DNA of 64,000 nt from Ruminococcaceae bacterium D5 (GCA_900113995.1 FORK01000004.1:62001-126000), one strand, 5' to 3'. Shown: positions 1 to 8,560, numbered from the stretch's first letter. Numbers and translations are program-made. The notes: generated from the letters alone by a model not told the origin.

Positions 1-1
1 G

Positions 2-136
2 GGCTTTGCCCGCGAGGCGGCCGACAAGGTCCTCTTCATGTGCGACCGGAAAATCGTCGAGCAGGGAACGACCAGTGAGGTTTTCGATCACCCGAAAGAC
101 CCGCGCATCCGCGATTTTATCAGCAGCATCCTGTAA
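2..136 (+). CDS. Amino-acid ABC transporter ATP-binding protein, C-terminal end only
   Basis: Partial gene cut by the window start; the last 44 codons are visible and end in TAA. The reading GFAREAADKVLFMCDRKIVEQ matches the region just after the switch histidine of polar amino-acid ABC ATPases (GlnQ/ArtP type), followed by the usual G-T-x-x-E-V-F-x-H-P and a C-terminal R-x-x-x-F-I-S tail. It would energise uptake of an amino acid at the membrane. The permease and binding protein must lie upstream, outside the window. A strong terminator follows at once, so this is the last gene of its operon. The substrate cannot be read from this fragment. Confidence 0.8.
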   Translation, partial: GFAREAADKVLFMCDRKIVEQGTTSEVFDHPKDPRIRDFISSIL

Positions 137-143
137 AGTTGAA

Positions 144-190
144 AAGGGCGGCCCCTCCGGTGAATTCCAGAGGGGCCGCCCTTCATTGCA
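144..190 (+). terminator. Rho-independent terminator after the ABC ATPase
   Basis: A 13-bp inverted repeat (AAGGGCGGCCCCT at 144-156 with AGGGGCCGCCCTT at 171-183) begins 7 bp after the stop codon and ends in a short T-rich stretch. Confidence 0.85.
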
Positions 191-486
191 GCTTTAGCGA
201 AAACAGGCCGCCGGCTATGCGGGTGAAAACAAAAAGCTTTCGACATGCCCGAAAAAAGAATCCGGGCAAAGCGGGGAGCCACCAAAAATCAGTAGAGAGA
301 ACCAGCAGCAGGGAAAAACCATGTAACTGGAAAGCACCCACAACTGCTTGAACAGCAGCAGGGCGCTCCATGCAGCAGAAAGAATGCGGCAGAACCCTAT
401 AGGGTTCTGCCGATAACAGGCCGCAGGGGGACCTGTGCAAACCACCGCACGGCCGGTGGTTATGATTGTCATACTGTTTTGAAGCC
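191..486. other. Intergenic region with a perfect 24-bp palindrome
   Basis: No gene is visible between the ABC ATPase terminator and the 3' end of the convergent GntR gene. The notable element is a perfect palindrome at 388-411 (GGCAGAACCCTA and its complement). It lies 76 bp beyond the GntR stop codon and could end that transcript, though no clear T-run follows on the minus strand. Confidence 0.5.
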
Positions 487-1185
487 CTATACGATCTCTT
501 CCCCCACGTTTGCCGCCTTCAGCGAAACGATGGCGTGGGCCATATGGATATACATCGCGTTGCGCGCCAGCTCGGAGTCGCGTCTCTCAAGCCCCTCCAT
601 AATCAGGGCGTGGTCGTTGAGGGTGCCCCGCGCGAGAATTTCGTCGGTGCCGAAACGCAGAAGCGTCTCACTGACCGCGCGGTAGACCATCGGCACGAGA
701 TGCACCATAAATTCGTTGTGAGAAGCGATGGCGATGGCGTGGTGAAACCGCTGATCCTCCACCGTCCGGTCAACCCGGCGGTTGATGCAGGCGGCAACCC
801 GCGCGCCCGCGTCGAGAATGTCTCTGATTTCTTCCTCGGTGCCGCGCTCGCAGGCCATCCGTACCGCTTCGGTTTCGAAGATGCGCCGCAGCTCGAAAAG
901 GTCGATCAGCTTCATCCGCAGGGAGCCGATGTCCCCGAACTGCACGTCCTTGTAGTTTTTGACCTCGCTGTTGACGAAGGTTCCGCGCCCCCGTTCGACT
1001 GTGAGCAGCCCCTGCACGGCGAGCACCCGGATTGCCTCGCGCAGCGTCGCGCGGGAAACCCCGAATTCGCGCGCCAGCTCAATTTCATTGGGAAGCTGAT
1101 CTCCGGTCTTGTATTTTTTCTGCACCACAATCTGTTCGCCCAATGCATCAGCGGTATACTCGGCCAGACTTTTTTTAATCCGCAC
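487..1185 (-). CDS. GntR-family transcriptional regulator, FadR/FCD subfamily
   Basis: A 232-residue DNA-binding regulator. The N-terminal winged helix (about residues 8-72) contains the GntR signature ELAREFGVSRATLREAIRVL, followed by the wing G-R-G-T-F-V. The C-terminal all-helical FCD domain (about 85-220) normally binds a small carboxylic acid with a metal held by Asp/His residues; conserved-looking histidines occur at RFHHAIA and near the end. The start is GTG at 1185 behind GGAGGAAC. The gene is divergent from the ATPase-ferredoxin-Kor operon, so it probably responds to a 2-oxo- or hydroxy-acid and controls that operon. The ligand is inference. Confidence 0.88.
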   Translation of the reverse strand: MRIKKSLAEYTADALGEQIVVQKKYKTGDQLPNEIELAREFGVSRATLREAIRVLAVQGLLTVERGRGTFVNSEVKNYKDVQFGDIGSLRMKLIDLFELRRIFETEAVRMACERGTEEEIRDILDAGARVAACINRRVDRTVEDQRFHHAIAIASHNEFMVHLVPMVYRAVSETLLRFGTDEILARGTLNDHALIMEGLERRDSELARNAMYIHMAHAIVSLKAANVGEEIV

Positions 1186-1358
1186 GGTTGTTCCTCCTGT
1201 ACTGACAGCAGTCTTATGTCCTCTGAATTGTCCAAATCTTTTGAAATATATATAAATTTTACCCTATAATTGAAAGGATGTCAATTCTTTCATTCGATCA
1301 AACCCACCAAAAAACAGTGCAATTATTCTATTATTTTATAGATTTATTGTGAAAATTA

Positions 1359-1398
1359 TTGACCTTTTCCATAAATCATAGTACGCTGATGTCAGACA
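1359..1398 (+). promoter_or_regulatory. Candidate promoter and FCD operator of the kor operon
   Basis: TTGACC (1359-1364) and TACGCT (1382-1387) are separated by 17 bp; the -10 is poor. Directly downstream, at 1390-1398, is the palindrome TGTCAGACA, which resembles the TTGTCTGACA-type sites bound by FCD-family GntR proteins. The position, 30 bp before the first gene of the operon and opposite a GntR/FCD gene, fits repression by that regulator. Binding is inferred. Confidence 0.4.
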
Positions 1399-1427
1399 AG
1401 TAGATTTTTGGGGAAGGAGGGAAGAGG

Positions 1428-2099
1428 ATGCTGCTTTCCAGGAGGATCACCATCATCGCAGGTCACTACGGCAGCGGCAAAACCGAGTTTGCCGTCAACC
1501 TCGCTCTTTCGGCGGCAAAATCCGCACAGGTGACCCTTGCCGATCTTGATATCGTCAACCCCTACTTTTGCTCGCGGGAACGGGAAGAGGAACTGGCAGA
1601 TGCAGGTGTGACCCTCATTGCCCCGGCAAAAAGTACCCACCACGCCGACGTTCCGGCCCTTCCTCCGGAGATGGCCCGCATCTTTGCCGATCAGGACCGT
1701 TTTTCCATCATCGATGCCGGCGGGGATGACGCGGGCGCGCGGGTGCTGGGGCGCTACCGCCCCCAGTTTGACGCAGCCAATCCTGATCTCTGGATCGTGC
1801 TCAACGCAAATCGGCCGCAGACCTCCTCCCCCGAACAGGCCCTTGCCCTGCTGCGCCGGATTGAAGCGGCCTGCTCGCGGCGCTGCACCGGCGTGGTCAA
1901 CAACACCCATCTCTGCGGTATGACCCGTCCGGAGGATGTTCTCAAGGGCGCGGCACTCACACAACAGGTCGCCAAGGACGCAAAGGTTCCGGTTGTCTGC
2001 CATCTTGCCACGCAGGAAATTTTCACCCGAATCAGTCCCGACGCTCTTTCGGGGAAGCGTTTCCCCATTGCGATCCGCATGAAAAAGCCTTGGGAATAG
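1428..2099 (+). CDS. P-loop ATPase heading the 2-oxoacid oxidoreductase operon
   Basis: A 223-residue soluble ATPase of the MinD/SIMIBI-like class. Walker A is GHYGSGKTE (about residues 12-20), a DLDIVNPYF stretch follows near residue 42, and IIDAGGDDAG (about 90) serves as the Walker-B-like region. The start is ATG at 1428 behind AAGGAGG. It is the first gene of a co-directional cluster with a ferredoxin and KorABC; proteins of this type recur upstream of such clusters in Clostridia, but I know of no established function. A role in Fe-S or cofactor loading, or in complex assembly, is a guess from the neighbours. Confidence 0.75.
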   Translation: MLLSRRITIIAGHYGSGKTEFAVNLALSAAKSAQVTLADLDIVNPYFCSREREEELADAGVTLIAPAKSTHHADVPALPPEMARIFADQDRFSIIDAGGDDAGARVLGRYRPQFDAANPDLWIVLNANRPQTSSPEQALALLRRIEAACSRRCTGVVNNTHLCGMTRPEDVLKGAALTQQVAKDAKVPVVCHLATQEIFTRISPDALSGKRFPIAIRMKKPWE

Positions 2100-2187
2100 G
2101 CTTTCCTTTTACCGCTTTTTCAGAGGGCTCCGTTCGGAATTCCGCACAGAGTCCCCTCTGAGACATATTCGATAAGGAGGAATCCAT

Positions 2188-2400
2188 ATGGCTGCACGCG
2201 TTACCTTCGATCAGGACCGCTGCAAGGGCTGCGAGCTCTGCACCTCGGTCTGCCCCAGACACATCGTCGTTATTGATACGAAAACGACCAACCGAAAGGG
2301 CTACCATCCCGCCGCGATTCTGGACCTCTCTCAGTGCATCGCCTGCGGGAGCTGCGCGAAAATCTGCCCGGATTCAATCATCACCGTAGAACGGCTGTAA
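2188..2400 (+). CDS. korD: 2x[4Fe-4S] ferredoxin subunit (delta) of the 2-oxoacid oxidoreductase
   Basis: A 70-residue dicluster ferredoxin with two complete CxxCxxCxxxCP motifs: CKGCELCTSVCP near the N terminus and CIACGSCAKICP near the C terminus. It carries the low-potential electrons released when the alpha/beta subunits oxidise a 2-oxoacid with CoA. The start ATG has a GATAAGGAGG site. It ends 13 bp before the alpha subunit gene, so the two are almost certainly cotranscribed. The size and position match the VorD/KorD delta subunit of four-subunit enzymes. Confidence 0.9.
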   Translation: MAARVTFDQDRCKGCELCTSVCPRHIVVIDTKTTNRKGYHPAAILDLSQCIACGSCAKICPDSIITVERL

Positions 2401-2413
2401 GGAGGGAACGGCA

Positions 2414-3475
2414 ATGGCATTTGAACTCTGGAAGGGCAACGAGGCGATCGCGGAAGCGGCGGTCCGCGCCGGTTGCCGGTTCTTTTTCGGATATCCGATC
2501 ACCCCGCAGAACGAAGTCCCCGAATACATGGCGCGCCGCCTGCCGGAGGTCGGAGGCTGCTTCTTACAGTCCGAGTCGGAGCTTGCCGCCATCAATATGG
2601 TCTACGGCGCGGCCGGCGCGGGCGCCCGGGTCATGACCTCCTCCTCCTCGCCGGGCATCAGCCTCAAGCAGGAAGGGATTACCTATATGGCCGGCGCGGA
2701 GCTGCCCGCCGTCATTGTCAATGTGATGCGCGGCGGTCCCGGGCTGGGCACCATCCAGCCCGCGCAGGGGGATTATTATCAGGCCACCCGCGGCGGCGGC
2801 AACGGCGATTACCGTCTCGTCGTCCTCGCGCCCAACACGATTCAGGAGGCGGTCGATCTGATGCAGGAGGCGTTTGACATCGCCGACTGCTACCGCAATC
2901 CGGTCATGCTGCTGGCCGACGGGATGATCGGCCAGATGATGGAACCGCTGGAATGGCACGAGCCCGAACGCCGGGAGCTTCCCCCCAAGGACTGGGCGGC
3001 CGCGGGGCTGCATGGGCGCGGCTCCCACAACATCATCAATTCTCTTTTTATCGATCCCCTCGCCTGCGAGCGCCACAACAACCGCCTGCAGGAAAAATAC
3101 CGCCTGATGGAGCAGCGGGAGCTGCGCTTTGAGGAGCGGGGCTGCGAGGGCGCCGAGGTTCTGTTCGTCGCCTACGGTTCCCCGTCGAGAATCGTGATGA
3201 GCGCCGTCGATCTGCTCGCCGCGCAGGGGGTAAAGGCCGGGCTGCTTCGTCCGATCACCGTCTGGCCCTACCCATACGAGCGGCTTGCCGCTCTCTCCCG
3301 CGAACCCTCGGTCAAGGCGGTTGTCGCCGTAGAGATGAGCGCCGGGCAGATGCTCGACGATGTGAAGATCGCTGTCGGCGGCTGCAAGCCCATCTCCTTT
3401 GTCGGGCACACCGGCGGGGTGATTCCCACCCAGCATGAAATCGCGGCGGCGGCTCTCGCCGCCCTCGGGAGGTGA
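2414..3475 (+). CDS. vorB: 2-oxoacid:ferredoxin oxidoreductase, alpha subunit (VorB/KorA type)
   Basis: A 353-residue pyrimidine-binding alpha subunit of the thiamine-diphosphate enzyme that converts a 2-oxoacid plus CoA to acyl-CoA, CO2 and reduced ferredoxin. Family marks include GNEAIAEAAVRAGCRFFFGYP at the N terminus, the ESELAAINMVYGAAGAGARV segment and the SSSPGISLKQEG motif, with the transketolase-like C-terminal domain from about residue 235. The length matches clostridial VorB proteins (about 350). It overlaps the next gene's ribosome site. Branched-chain 2-oxoacid or 2-oxoglutarate specificity cannot be decided from sequence alone. Confidence 0.9.
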   Translation: MAFELWKGNEAIAEAAVRAGCRFFFGYPITPQNEVPEYMARRLPEVGGCFLQSESELAAINMVYGAAGAGARVMTSSSSPGISLKQEGITYMAGAELPAVIVNVMRGGPGLGTIQPAQGDYYQATRGGGNGDYRLVVLAPNTIQEAVDLMQEAFDIADCYRNPVMLLADGMIGQMMEPLEWHEPERRELPPKDWAAAGLHGRGSHNIINSLFIDPLACERHNNRLQEKYRLMEQRELRFEERGCEGAEVLFVAYGSPSRIVMSAVDLLAAQGVKAGLLRPITVWPYPYERLAALSREPSVKAVVAVEMSAGQMLDDVKIAVGGCKPISFVGHTGGVIPTQHEIAAAALAALGR

Positions 3476-3480
3476 ACGGT

Positions 3481-4233
3481 ATGGCAATCGTCTATCAAAA
3501 GTCCAAGGCCCTGACCGATAAGGAGCTTCACTACTGCCCCGGCTGCTCGCATGGCATCATCCATAAGCTGGTTGCCGAGGTTCTCGAGGAACTCAGCTTC
3601 ATTGATGCCGCCATCGGGATCTGTCCGGTCGGCTGCTCGGTATTCGCCTATGATTACTTTGCCTGCGATATGCTTGAGGCGGCGCACGGCCGCGCACCCG
3701 CGGTGGCCACCGGCGTCAAGCGGGTGCATCCGCAGTCGCCCGTCTTTACCTATCAGGGGGACGGCGACCTTGCCTCGATCGGCATGGGAGAAATCATTCA
3801 TGCGGCGATCCGCGGGGAAAAGATCACCACCATCTTTGTCAACAACGCCATCTACGGGATGACCGGGGGACAGATGGCCCCGACCACCCTCATCGGACAG
3901 AAAACCACCACCTCTCCCCTTGGGCGGGACCCCTCCCACTGCGGCGGCCCTGCCCATATGGCCGAGCTGCTCGCCGCCGTCGAGGGGGCGGCCTATGTCG
4001 AACGGGTCGCAGTCTACGATATTCCCCGTCTGAATCAGGCGAAGCGCGCCATCAAAACCGCTTTCGAGATGCAGATGCAAGGGGCGGGCTTTACCTTTGT
4101 CGAGGTGCTTTCCTCCTGCCCGACCAACTGGGGCAAAACCCCTCTCGAAGCAGCCGAATGGGTCCGGGAGCAGATGGTGCCGGTCTTCCCGCTCGGAGTG
4201 ACCCGTGACATCCGAAAGGAGGCGGCAAAATGA
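3481..4233 (+). CDS. korB: 2-oxoacid:ferredoxin oxidoreductase, beta subunit (TPP-binding)
   Basis: A 250-residue catalytic beta subunit. It has the CPGC motif (residues 19-22) that helps hold a cluster in this family, and the thiamine-diphosphate/Mg site GDGDLASIG followed by VNNAIYGMTGGQ. The ATG at 3481 is preferred over a GTG at 3472 because GGGAGGTG lies at the right distance upstream of it. The gene follows the alpha subunit directly and its stop overlaps the gamma subunit start (ATGA), which implies translational coupling. Confidence 0.9.
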   Translation: MAIVYQKSKALTDKELHYCPGCSHGIIHKLVAEVLEELSFIDAAIGICPVGCSVFAYDYFACDMLEAAHGRAPAVATGVKRVHPQSPVFTYQGDGDLASIGMGEIIHAAIRGEKITTIFVNNAIYGMTGGQMAPTTLIGQKTTTSPLGRDPSHCGGPAHMAELLAAVEGAAYVERVAVYDIPRLNQAKRAIKTAFEMQMQGAGFTFVEVLSSCPTNWGKTPLEAAEWVREQMVPVFPLGVTRDIRKEAAK

Positions 4234-4772
4234 CCCATGAAATCATCATCTCCGGCTTTGGCGGCCAGGGTGTCATGGCCATCGGCAAAACGATGGTCGA
4301 AGCGGGCATGGAGGAAGGGCTTTTTGTCTCCTGGCTGCCCTCCTACGGTCCTGAGATGCGCGGCGGCACCGCCAACTGCTCGGTGGTGCTTTCGGATCAG
4401 CCGGTCGGCTCGCCGGTGGTGCTCAATCCAAACGAGCTGATCGCCATGAACAAGCCCTCCCTGCTCAAGTTCGAAAAAGAGGTCCTCCCCGGCGGAATTA
4501 TCCTGATCAACAGCTCGATCGTCGAGCTGAAGGCGCAGAGGAGCGACGTTTCCGCCTATTATGTCCCCTGCATCGAAATCGCCAATGACCTCGGGAATCC
4601 CAAGGTCGCAAACATGGCGATGCTCGGCGCCTATCTGGAGGCGTCCGGCGTGCTTCGGCCCGAAACGGTGCACAAAATGCTGGCGCATATCTTCCATGGC
4701 CCCAAGGCCGGACTGATTGATATCAACATCGAAGCGATGTCGCGCGGCGCAGCCTGTATCTCGGGTGGCTAG
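4230..4772 (+). CDS. korC: 2-oxoacid:ferredoxin oxidoreductase, gamma subunit
   Basis: A 180-residue gamma subunit, recognised by the N-terminal IIISGFGGQGVMAIGK motif, the PSYGPEMRGGTANCSVVLS segment and a typical length. It completes a KorDABC/VorDABC set. Translation is coupled to korB through an ATGA overlap. The last 15 codons or so are unusual: from position 4728 the coding sequence is the first unit of a four-copy tandem duplication, so the C-terminal residues IEAMSRGAACISGG are echoed three more times downstream, with stop codons. Confidence 0.9.
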   Translation: MTHEIIISGFGGQGVMAIGKTMVEAGMEEGLFVSWLPSYGPEMRGGTANCSVVLSDQPVGSPVVLNPNELIAMNKPSLLKFEKEVLPGGIILINSSIVELKAQRSDVSAYYVPCIEIANDLGNPKVANMAMLGAYLEASGVLRPETVHKMLAHIFHGPKAGLIDINIEAMSRGAACISGG

Positions 4773-5160
4773 ACCAAAAGCAGCGGTGCCGCCCCCATGC
4801 AAAAGAAGCCGGAGGACCCTTTCCGGCGGCTCTCTATCGAGGCAATATCGCACCGCGCGGCCTGTGTCTCGGGTGGCTAGACCAAAAGCAGCGGCGCCGC
4901 CCGCATGCAAAAGCAGCCGGAGTCCCCTTGCCGGCTGCTCTCTATGAGGCAATATCTCACAGCGCGGCCTGTGTCTCGGGCGGCTAGACCAAAAGCAGCG
5001 GCACCGCCCCCATGCAAAAGAAGCCGGAGTCCCCTTGCCGGCTGCTCTCTATGAGGCAATATCTCACAGCGCGGCCTGTGTCTCGGGCGGCTAGACCAAA
5101 AGCAGCGGCACCGCCCCCATGCAAAAGAAGCCAGAGGACCCGTTCATGCGACTTCTTTTA
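4728..5160 (+). repeat. Four tandem copies (about 107 bp) of the korC 3' end plus terminator
   Basis: Units begin at 4728, 4836, 4944 and 5051. Each has the last 14 codons or so of korC, the TAG stop (4770, 4878, 4985 and 5092), an AGACCAAAAGCAGCGG stretch and a terminator-like hairpin. Unit 2 has a 9-bp stem AGCAGCCGG/CCGGCTGCT. Unit 4 is changed and ends in AAAAGAAG/CTTCTTTT with a T-run, the best terminator of the set. Copies 2 and 3 are closest to each other; copy 1 is more diverged. No unit has a ribosome site, so only the first is expected to be translated. Confidence 0.9.
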
Positions 5161-5231
5161 GGGGCGACTGCGTTTGACGGAAAGGCTCCGGTGCGGTATA
5201 ATCCCATCAGAAGATAGGCGAGGTGAAAGCG

Positions 5232-6230
5232 ATGACGGTAAAACAGTCGGTCCTGCGCGCGCTTGGGGAAGCCCGCGGCGCCAGCGTCTCAGGAGAGGTG
5301 CTCGCCCAATCGCTCGGGGTTTCCCGCGCGGCGGTCTGGAAGGCGATAAAATCGCTTCAGGGGGAGGGGTATCGGATTTCGGCGGGAACCAACCGCGGCT
5401 ACCGGCTCGAGGAATACCCCGATCTGCTCACCGCAGAGGGTATTTCCGCGATGCTTCCTCTGGAGCTTGCACAGCTCGACCTGCGGGTCTTTGACGAGAT
5501 CGATTCCACCAACCTTGAGGCGAAACGCCTCGCTATGACCGGCCTGTCCCGCTGTGCGGTTATTGCAGACCGCCAGACCGCCGGACGCGGCAGGCTCGGG
5601 CGCAGCTTTTACTCCCCGCCGGGGTGCGGCATCTACACCAGTCTGCTGCTGCGTCCCCGCCCCGATCAGCTCGCCGACGTCACCCTGCTGACCACCGCCG
5701 CCGGTGTGGCGGTATGCCGCGCGCTCGAAAAAGCCGCGGGGGTGCAGGCTGAAATCAAATGGGTCAACGACCTGTACCTCAACGGAAAGAAAATCTGCGG
5801 CATCCTGACCGAAGGCGTTACTGACTTTGAAAGCGGGATGATCGAGAGCATTGTGATCGGGTATGGGGTTAATTTCCGGGACGATGCGCATCTGCCGGAA
5901 GAGCTGCGCCCCATCGTCGGCTCAGTTTTTGGTGCCGAACCTCCCACCGTCACCCGCAGCGCCCTTGCCGCCGCCATGCTGGCCGAGCTGCTTCCGCTGG
6001 CCGAGGATCTCTCCTCCCGCAGCTTTCTGCCGGAGTACCGCCGCCGTTCGATGCTGCTCGGCCGGGAAATCGTCTTTTCCCGCGCGGGCGGCCGCTTTGC
6101 GGCTGTCGCGGAGGGAATCGATGATAACGGCGGCCTTGTCGTCCGTCTGCCGGATGGCAGCCGTGAGACGCTGCGCTCCGGTGAAGTGAGCGTGCGCACC
6201 GCCGAATCCGCCGGCACACTGCCCGAATAG
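5232..6230 (+). CDS. birA: Bifunctional biotin-protein ligase / biotin operon repressor
   Basis: About 332 residues. The N-terminal helix-turn-helix (about 5-60, with VSGEVLAQSLGVSRAAVWKA) is followed by the ligase core: DSTNLEAKRLA, the biotinyl-AMP loop GRGRLGRSFYSP, then KWVNDLYLNGKKICGILTE. A C-terminal SH3-like cap with RETLRSGEVSVR ends the protein. It activates biotin with ATP and attaches it to carboxylase subunits, and the HTH lets holo-BirA repress biotin genes. ATG 5232 is preferred over GTG 5223 because GAGGTG is then well spaced. No biotin gene is adjacent. Confidence 0.92.
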   Translation: MTVKQSVLRALGEARGASVSGEVLAQSLGVSRAAVWKAIKSLQGEGYRISAGTNRGYRLEEYPDLLTAEGISAMLPLELAQLDLRVFDEIDSTNLEAKRLAMTGLSRCAVIADRQTAGRGRLGRSFYSPPGCGIYTSLLLRPRPDQLADVTLLTTAAGVAVCRALEKAAGVQAEIKWVNDLYLNGKKICGILTEGVTDFESGMIESIVIGYGVNFRDDAHLPEELRPIVGSVFGAEPPTVTRSALAAAMLAELLPLAEDLSSRSFLPEYRRRSMLLGREIVFSRAGGRFAAVAEGIDDNGGLVVRLPDGSRETLRSGEVSVRTAESAGTLPE

Positions 6231-6781
6231 CACCGCCCCTCATGCGGTTTTGCTGCCCGTGCAGGCAGCTGAGCTTTTTCACAAATAAACGTGCGGCGTC
6301 CAACCGGGCTTTGCCGCCTGCGTGGGCGGCCGCCCTGCGGCGGCCGGAATCGCTCCCGGCGGCTGAAATCACCCCGGCGGCACCGAGGCCCTCACTTTGC
6401 CGGGGGCGGACAGCCGTTCCGGCTAAAACGTTTTCAATGAGTCCGGCGGACCGAAATGCGGTCCAAAGCGGTCCTCGTCCAGCCGGTTGGCGGGAACATT
6501 CCCAGGATTAATTTTGCAGAGCCGGACGGCGCCCGCAGCTCCGGCTTTATGAAGATGACTGCCCGGCAGCCGGAAAAGACAGTCCGCCGCCCGGCTCTCG
6601 GCCATCCCCTCCATCCCCGAAAGCCGCCGCGCGCGGCTTTTCCTTTTTTCTGCTGTTTAACGGTATCTTTTCGTACCAATTCTTTGATTTATGCTATGTT
6701 CATTGCTTTTTTCATCTGATTGGGCTATGCTAGGGACAAAGGATTCCGATCTCTTCCAATTCTGAACAGGAGGATTGCCAT
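6231..6781. other. 550-bp intergenic region
   Basis: I see no convincing gene here; the open frames have no ribosome site and no recognisable sequence. The region holds a terminator (6620-6649) and an AT-rich stretch (about 6655-6760) that presumably carries the promoter of the next gene. Confidence 0.5.
6620..6649 (+). terminator. Rho-independent terminator
   Basis: AAAGCCG and CGGCTTT form the outer stem of a GC-rich hairpin (6620-6640), followed by TTCCTTTTTTC. Confidence 0.7.
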
Positions 6782-8560
6782 TTGAAAAAAAATCATCCAT
6801 TTTCCCTGCCGCAGACTTCCTTCGGCAGAACGGTTCTCAGCCTGCTGATCACTCTGGCGGTGGGAGCGGTCTATTTCTACGTTTCGCTGCCCGCTCTCAA
6901 TCCGCAGGACGGAGAATTCTACGGCTTTGTGGGATTTCTCTGTCTCATCTATGTGATCTGCGTTTTTATCTTTTCGGGCAGGCCGCATGACAATAACGCC
7001 ACCACCCCCGCCGAGAATCTCCGAAGCTGGCTGCACTTTATCCGCAGGCGATGCCTGCCGGCAGGGCTTCTTTTTGTGGGGCTGTTGGCGGTGGCGGCGG
7101 TCGGCGCAGTGCTTTCGATGCCTGTTTTCCGCGCCGGGGCCTACCGGGAGCTTTTACAGGTGCAGGACGGCAGCTTCTCCGAGGATGTGGCACAGATCTC
7201 CTTTTCCGAGATTCCCACCCTTGACCGCACCTCCGCCGAATATCTGGGCGACCGCCAGATGGGTACTCTGAGCGACATGGTCAGCCAGTTCGAATATTCG
7301 AACGACTCCACGCAGATCAACTATCAGGGCCGTCCGGTGCGGGTGGCTCCGATCAGCTATGCCGACCTCTTCAAATGGATCACCAACCGCAGAAGCGGTC
7401 TTCCCGCCTATGTGGTGGTGGACATGGTTTCGCAGGAAGCTACCGTCGTCCGCCTGCCCGAAGGGATGAAATATTCCTTTTCGGAGCCTTTGAACCGCAA
7501 TATCCTGCGCCATCTGCGTTTTTCCTATCCCACCTTTATGTTTTCCACCCCTGAATTTGAAGTCGATGAGGATGGACATCCATGGTGGATTGCGCCCCGC
7601 CTCGTCAAGACGATCGGACTGTTCGGCGGAGCCGATATCCGGGGCGCGGTTCTGGTCGATGCGGTGAGCGGTGAAAGCAGGTATTACGAGGAGGTTCCCA
7701 CCTGGGTGGACACCCTCTACAATCCCGACCTGATCATGCAGCAGTATAATTACCATGGGACCCTCGTCCGCGGCTTCATCAACTCGGTGCTCGGACAGCG
7801 GGATGTGACGATGGCCACCCGCGGCTACAACTATATCGCGATGAACGATGACGTTTACGCCTATACCGGCGTGACCTCGGCCAACTCCGACCAGTCGAAC
7901 CTTGGCTTCCTGCTCTGCAACATGCGCACAAAGGAAACCCATTTTTACAGCGCTCCCGGTGCGACCGAAGCGGCTGCCATGCAGTCGGCGATGGGCGTCG
8001 TACAGGATCTCGGCTATCAGGCAACCTTTCCGCTGCTGCTGAACATCGCCGGACAGCCCACCTACTTCATCCCCCTCAAAGATGCGACCCAGCTCGTCAA
8101 AATGTATGCGATGGTCAACGTCGCTCAATACCAGATCGTAGCCACCGGCTCCAGCGTCCCGGCCTGTGAGCAGAGCTACGTCCGGATGCTGGCCGACAAG
8201 GGGGTTACCCAGCCGCAGCAGAGGCCCGAAACCCAGTCGCAGGGCTCGATTGAGGAAATCCGCAGCGCCGTCCTCGATGGAACGACCTACTATTTTCTGC
8301 GCCTGCGCAGCGAGGAAGCCTTCTACGCCGTCTCAGCCGCCGAAAACCGGACGGCTGTGACCCTCAACCCCGGCGACGAGGTCATCATCGACCATGCTCC
8401 GCCCTCCGAGGAAGCGGAGTCCGCCATCCTCGATGGCTACCGGTTTACCCTGATCCGTCGTGCGGCTCCGCAGGCTCCCGCACCGGAGGAACCGCTTCCC
8501 GCTGCGGAAAGCGAGACTTCGGAAGAGGCATCTCCTAAGCCCGCCGGAGAAACCCCCTGA
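6782..8560 (+). CDS. Membrane-anchored protein of unknown function
   Basis: 592 residues starting at TTG 6782 behind AGGAGG (spacing 8). Three hydrophobic segments are visible (about residues 17-36, 46-65 and 92-113). A soluble part of roughly 450 residues follows, then a low-complexity Pro/Glu/Ser tail (EEPLPAAESETSEEASPKP). The soluble part has two similar-looking stretches about pre-computed values or cached fields (VRVAPISYADLFKWITNR; GQPTYFIPLKDATQLVKMYA) and is rich in Tyr and Phe. I do not recognise a named family and propose no function. It stands alone with terminators on both sides. Confidence 0.6.
   Translation: MKKNHPFSLPQTSFGRTVLSLLITLAVGAVYFYVSLPALNPQDGEFYGFVGFLCLIYVICVFIFSGRPHDNNATTPAENLRSWLHFIRRRCLPAGLLFVGLLAVAAVGAVLSMPVFRAGAYRELLQVQDGSFSEDVAQISFSEIPTLDRTSAEYLGDRQMGTLSDMVSQFEYSNDSTQINYQGRPVRVAPISYADLFKWITNRRSGLPAYVVVDMVSQEATVVRLPEGMKYSFSEPLNRNILRHLRFSYPTFMFSTPEFEVDEDGHPWWIAPRLVKTIGLFGGADIRGAVLVDAVSGESRYYEEVPTWVDTLYNPDLIMQQYNYHGTLVRGFINSVLGQRDVTMATRGYNYIAMNDDVYAYTGVTSANSDQSNLGFLLCNMRTKETHFYSAPGATEAAAMQSAMGVVQDLGYQATFPLLLNIAGQPTYFIPLKDATQLVKMYAMVNVAQYQIVATGSSVPACEQSYVRMLADKGVTQPQQRPETQSQGSIEEIRSAVLDGTTYYFLRLRSEEAFYAVSAAENRTAVTLNPGDEVIIDHAPPSEEAESAILDGYRFTLIRRAAPQAPAPEEPLPAAESETSEEASPKPAGETP

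Noticed and set aside
4728-5160. Possible CRISPR array
   Set aside because: The 107-bp units are contiguous with no unique spacers, contain coding sequence, and no cas genes are present.
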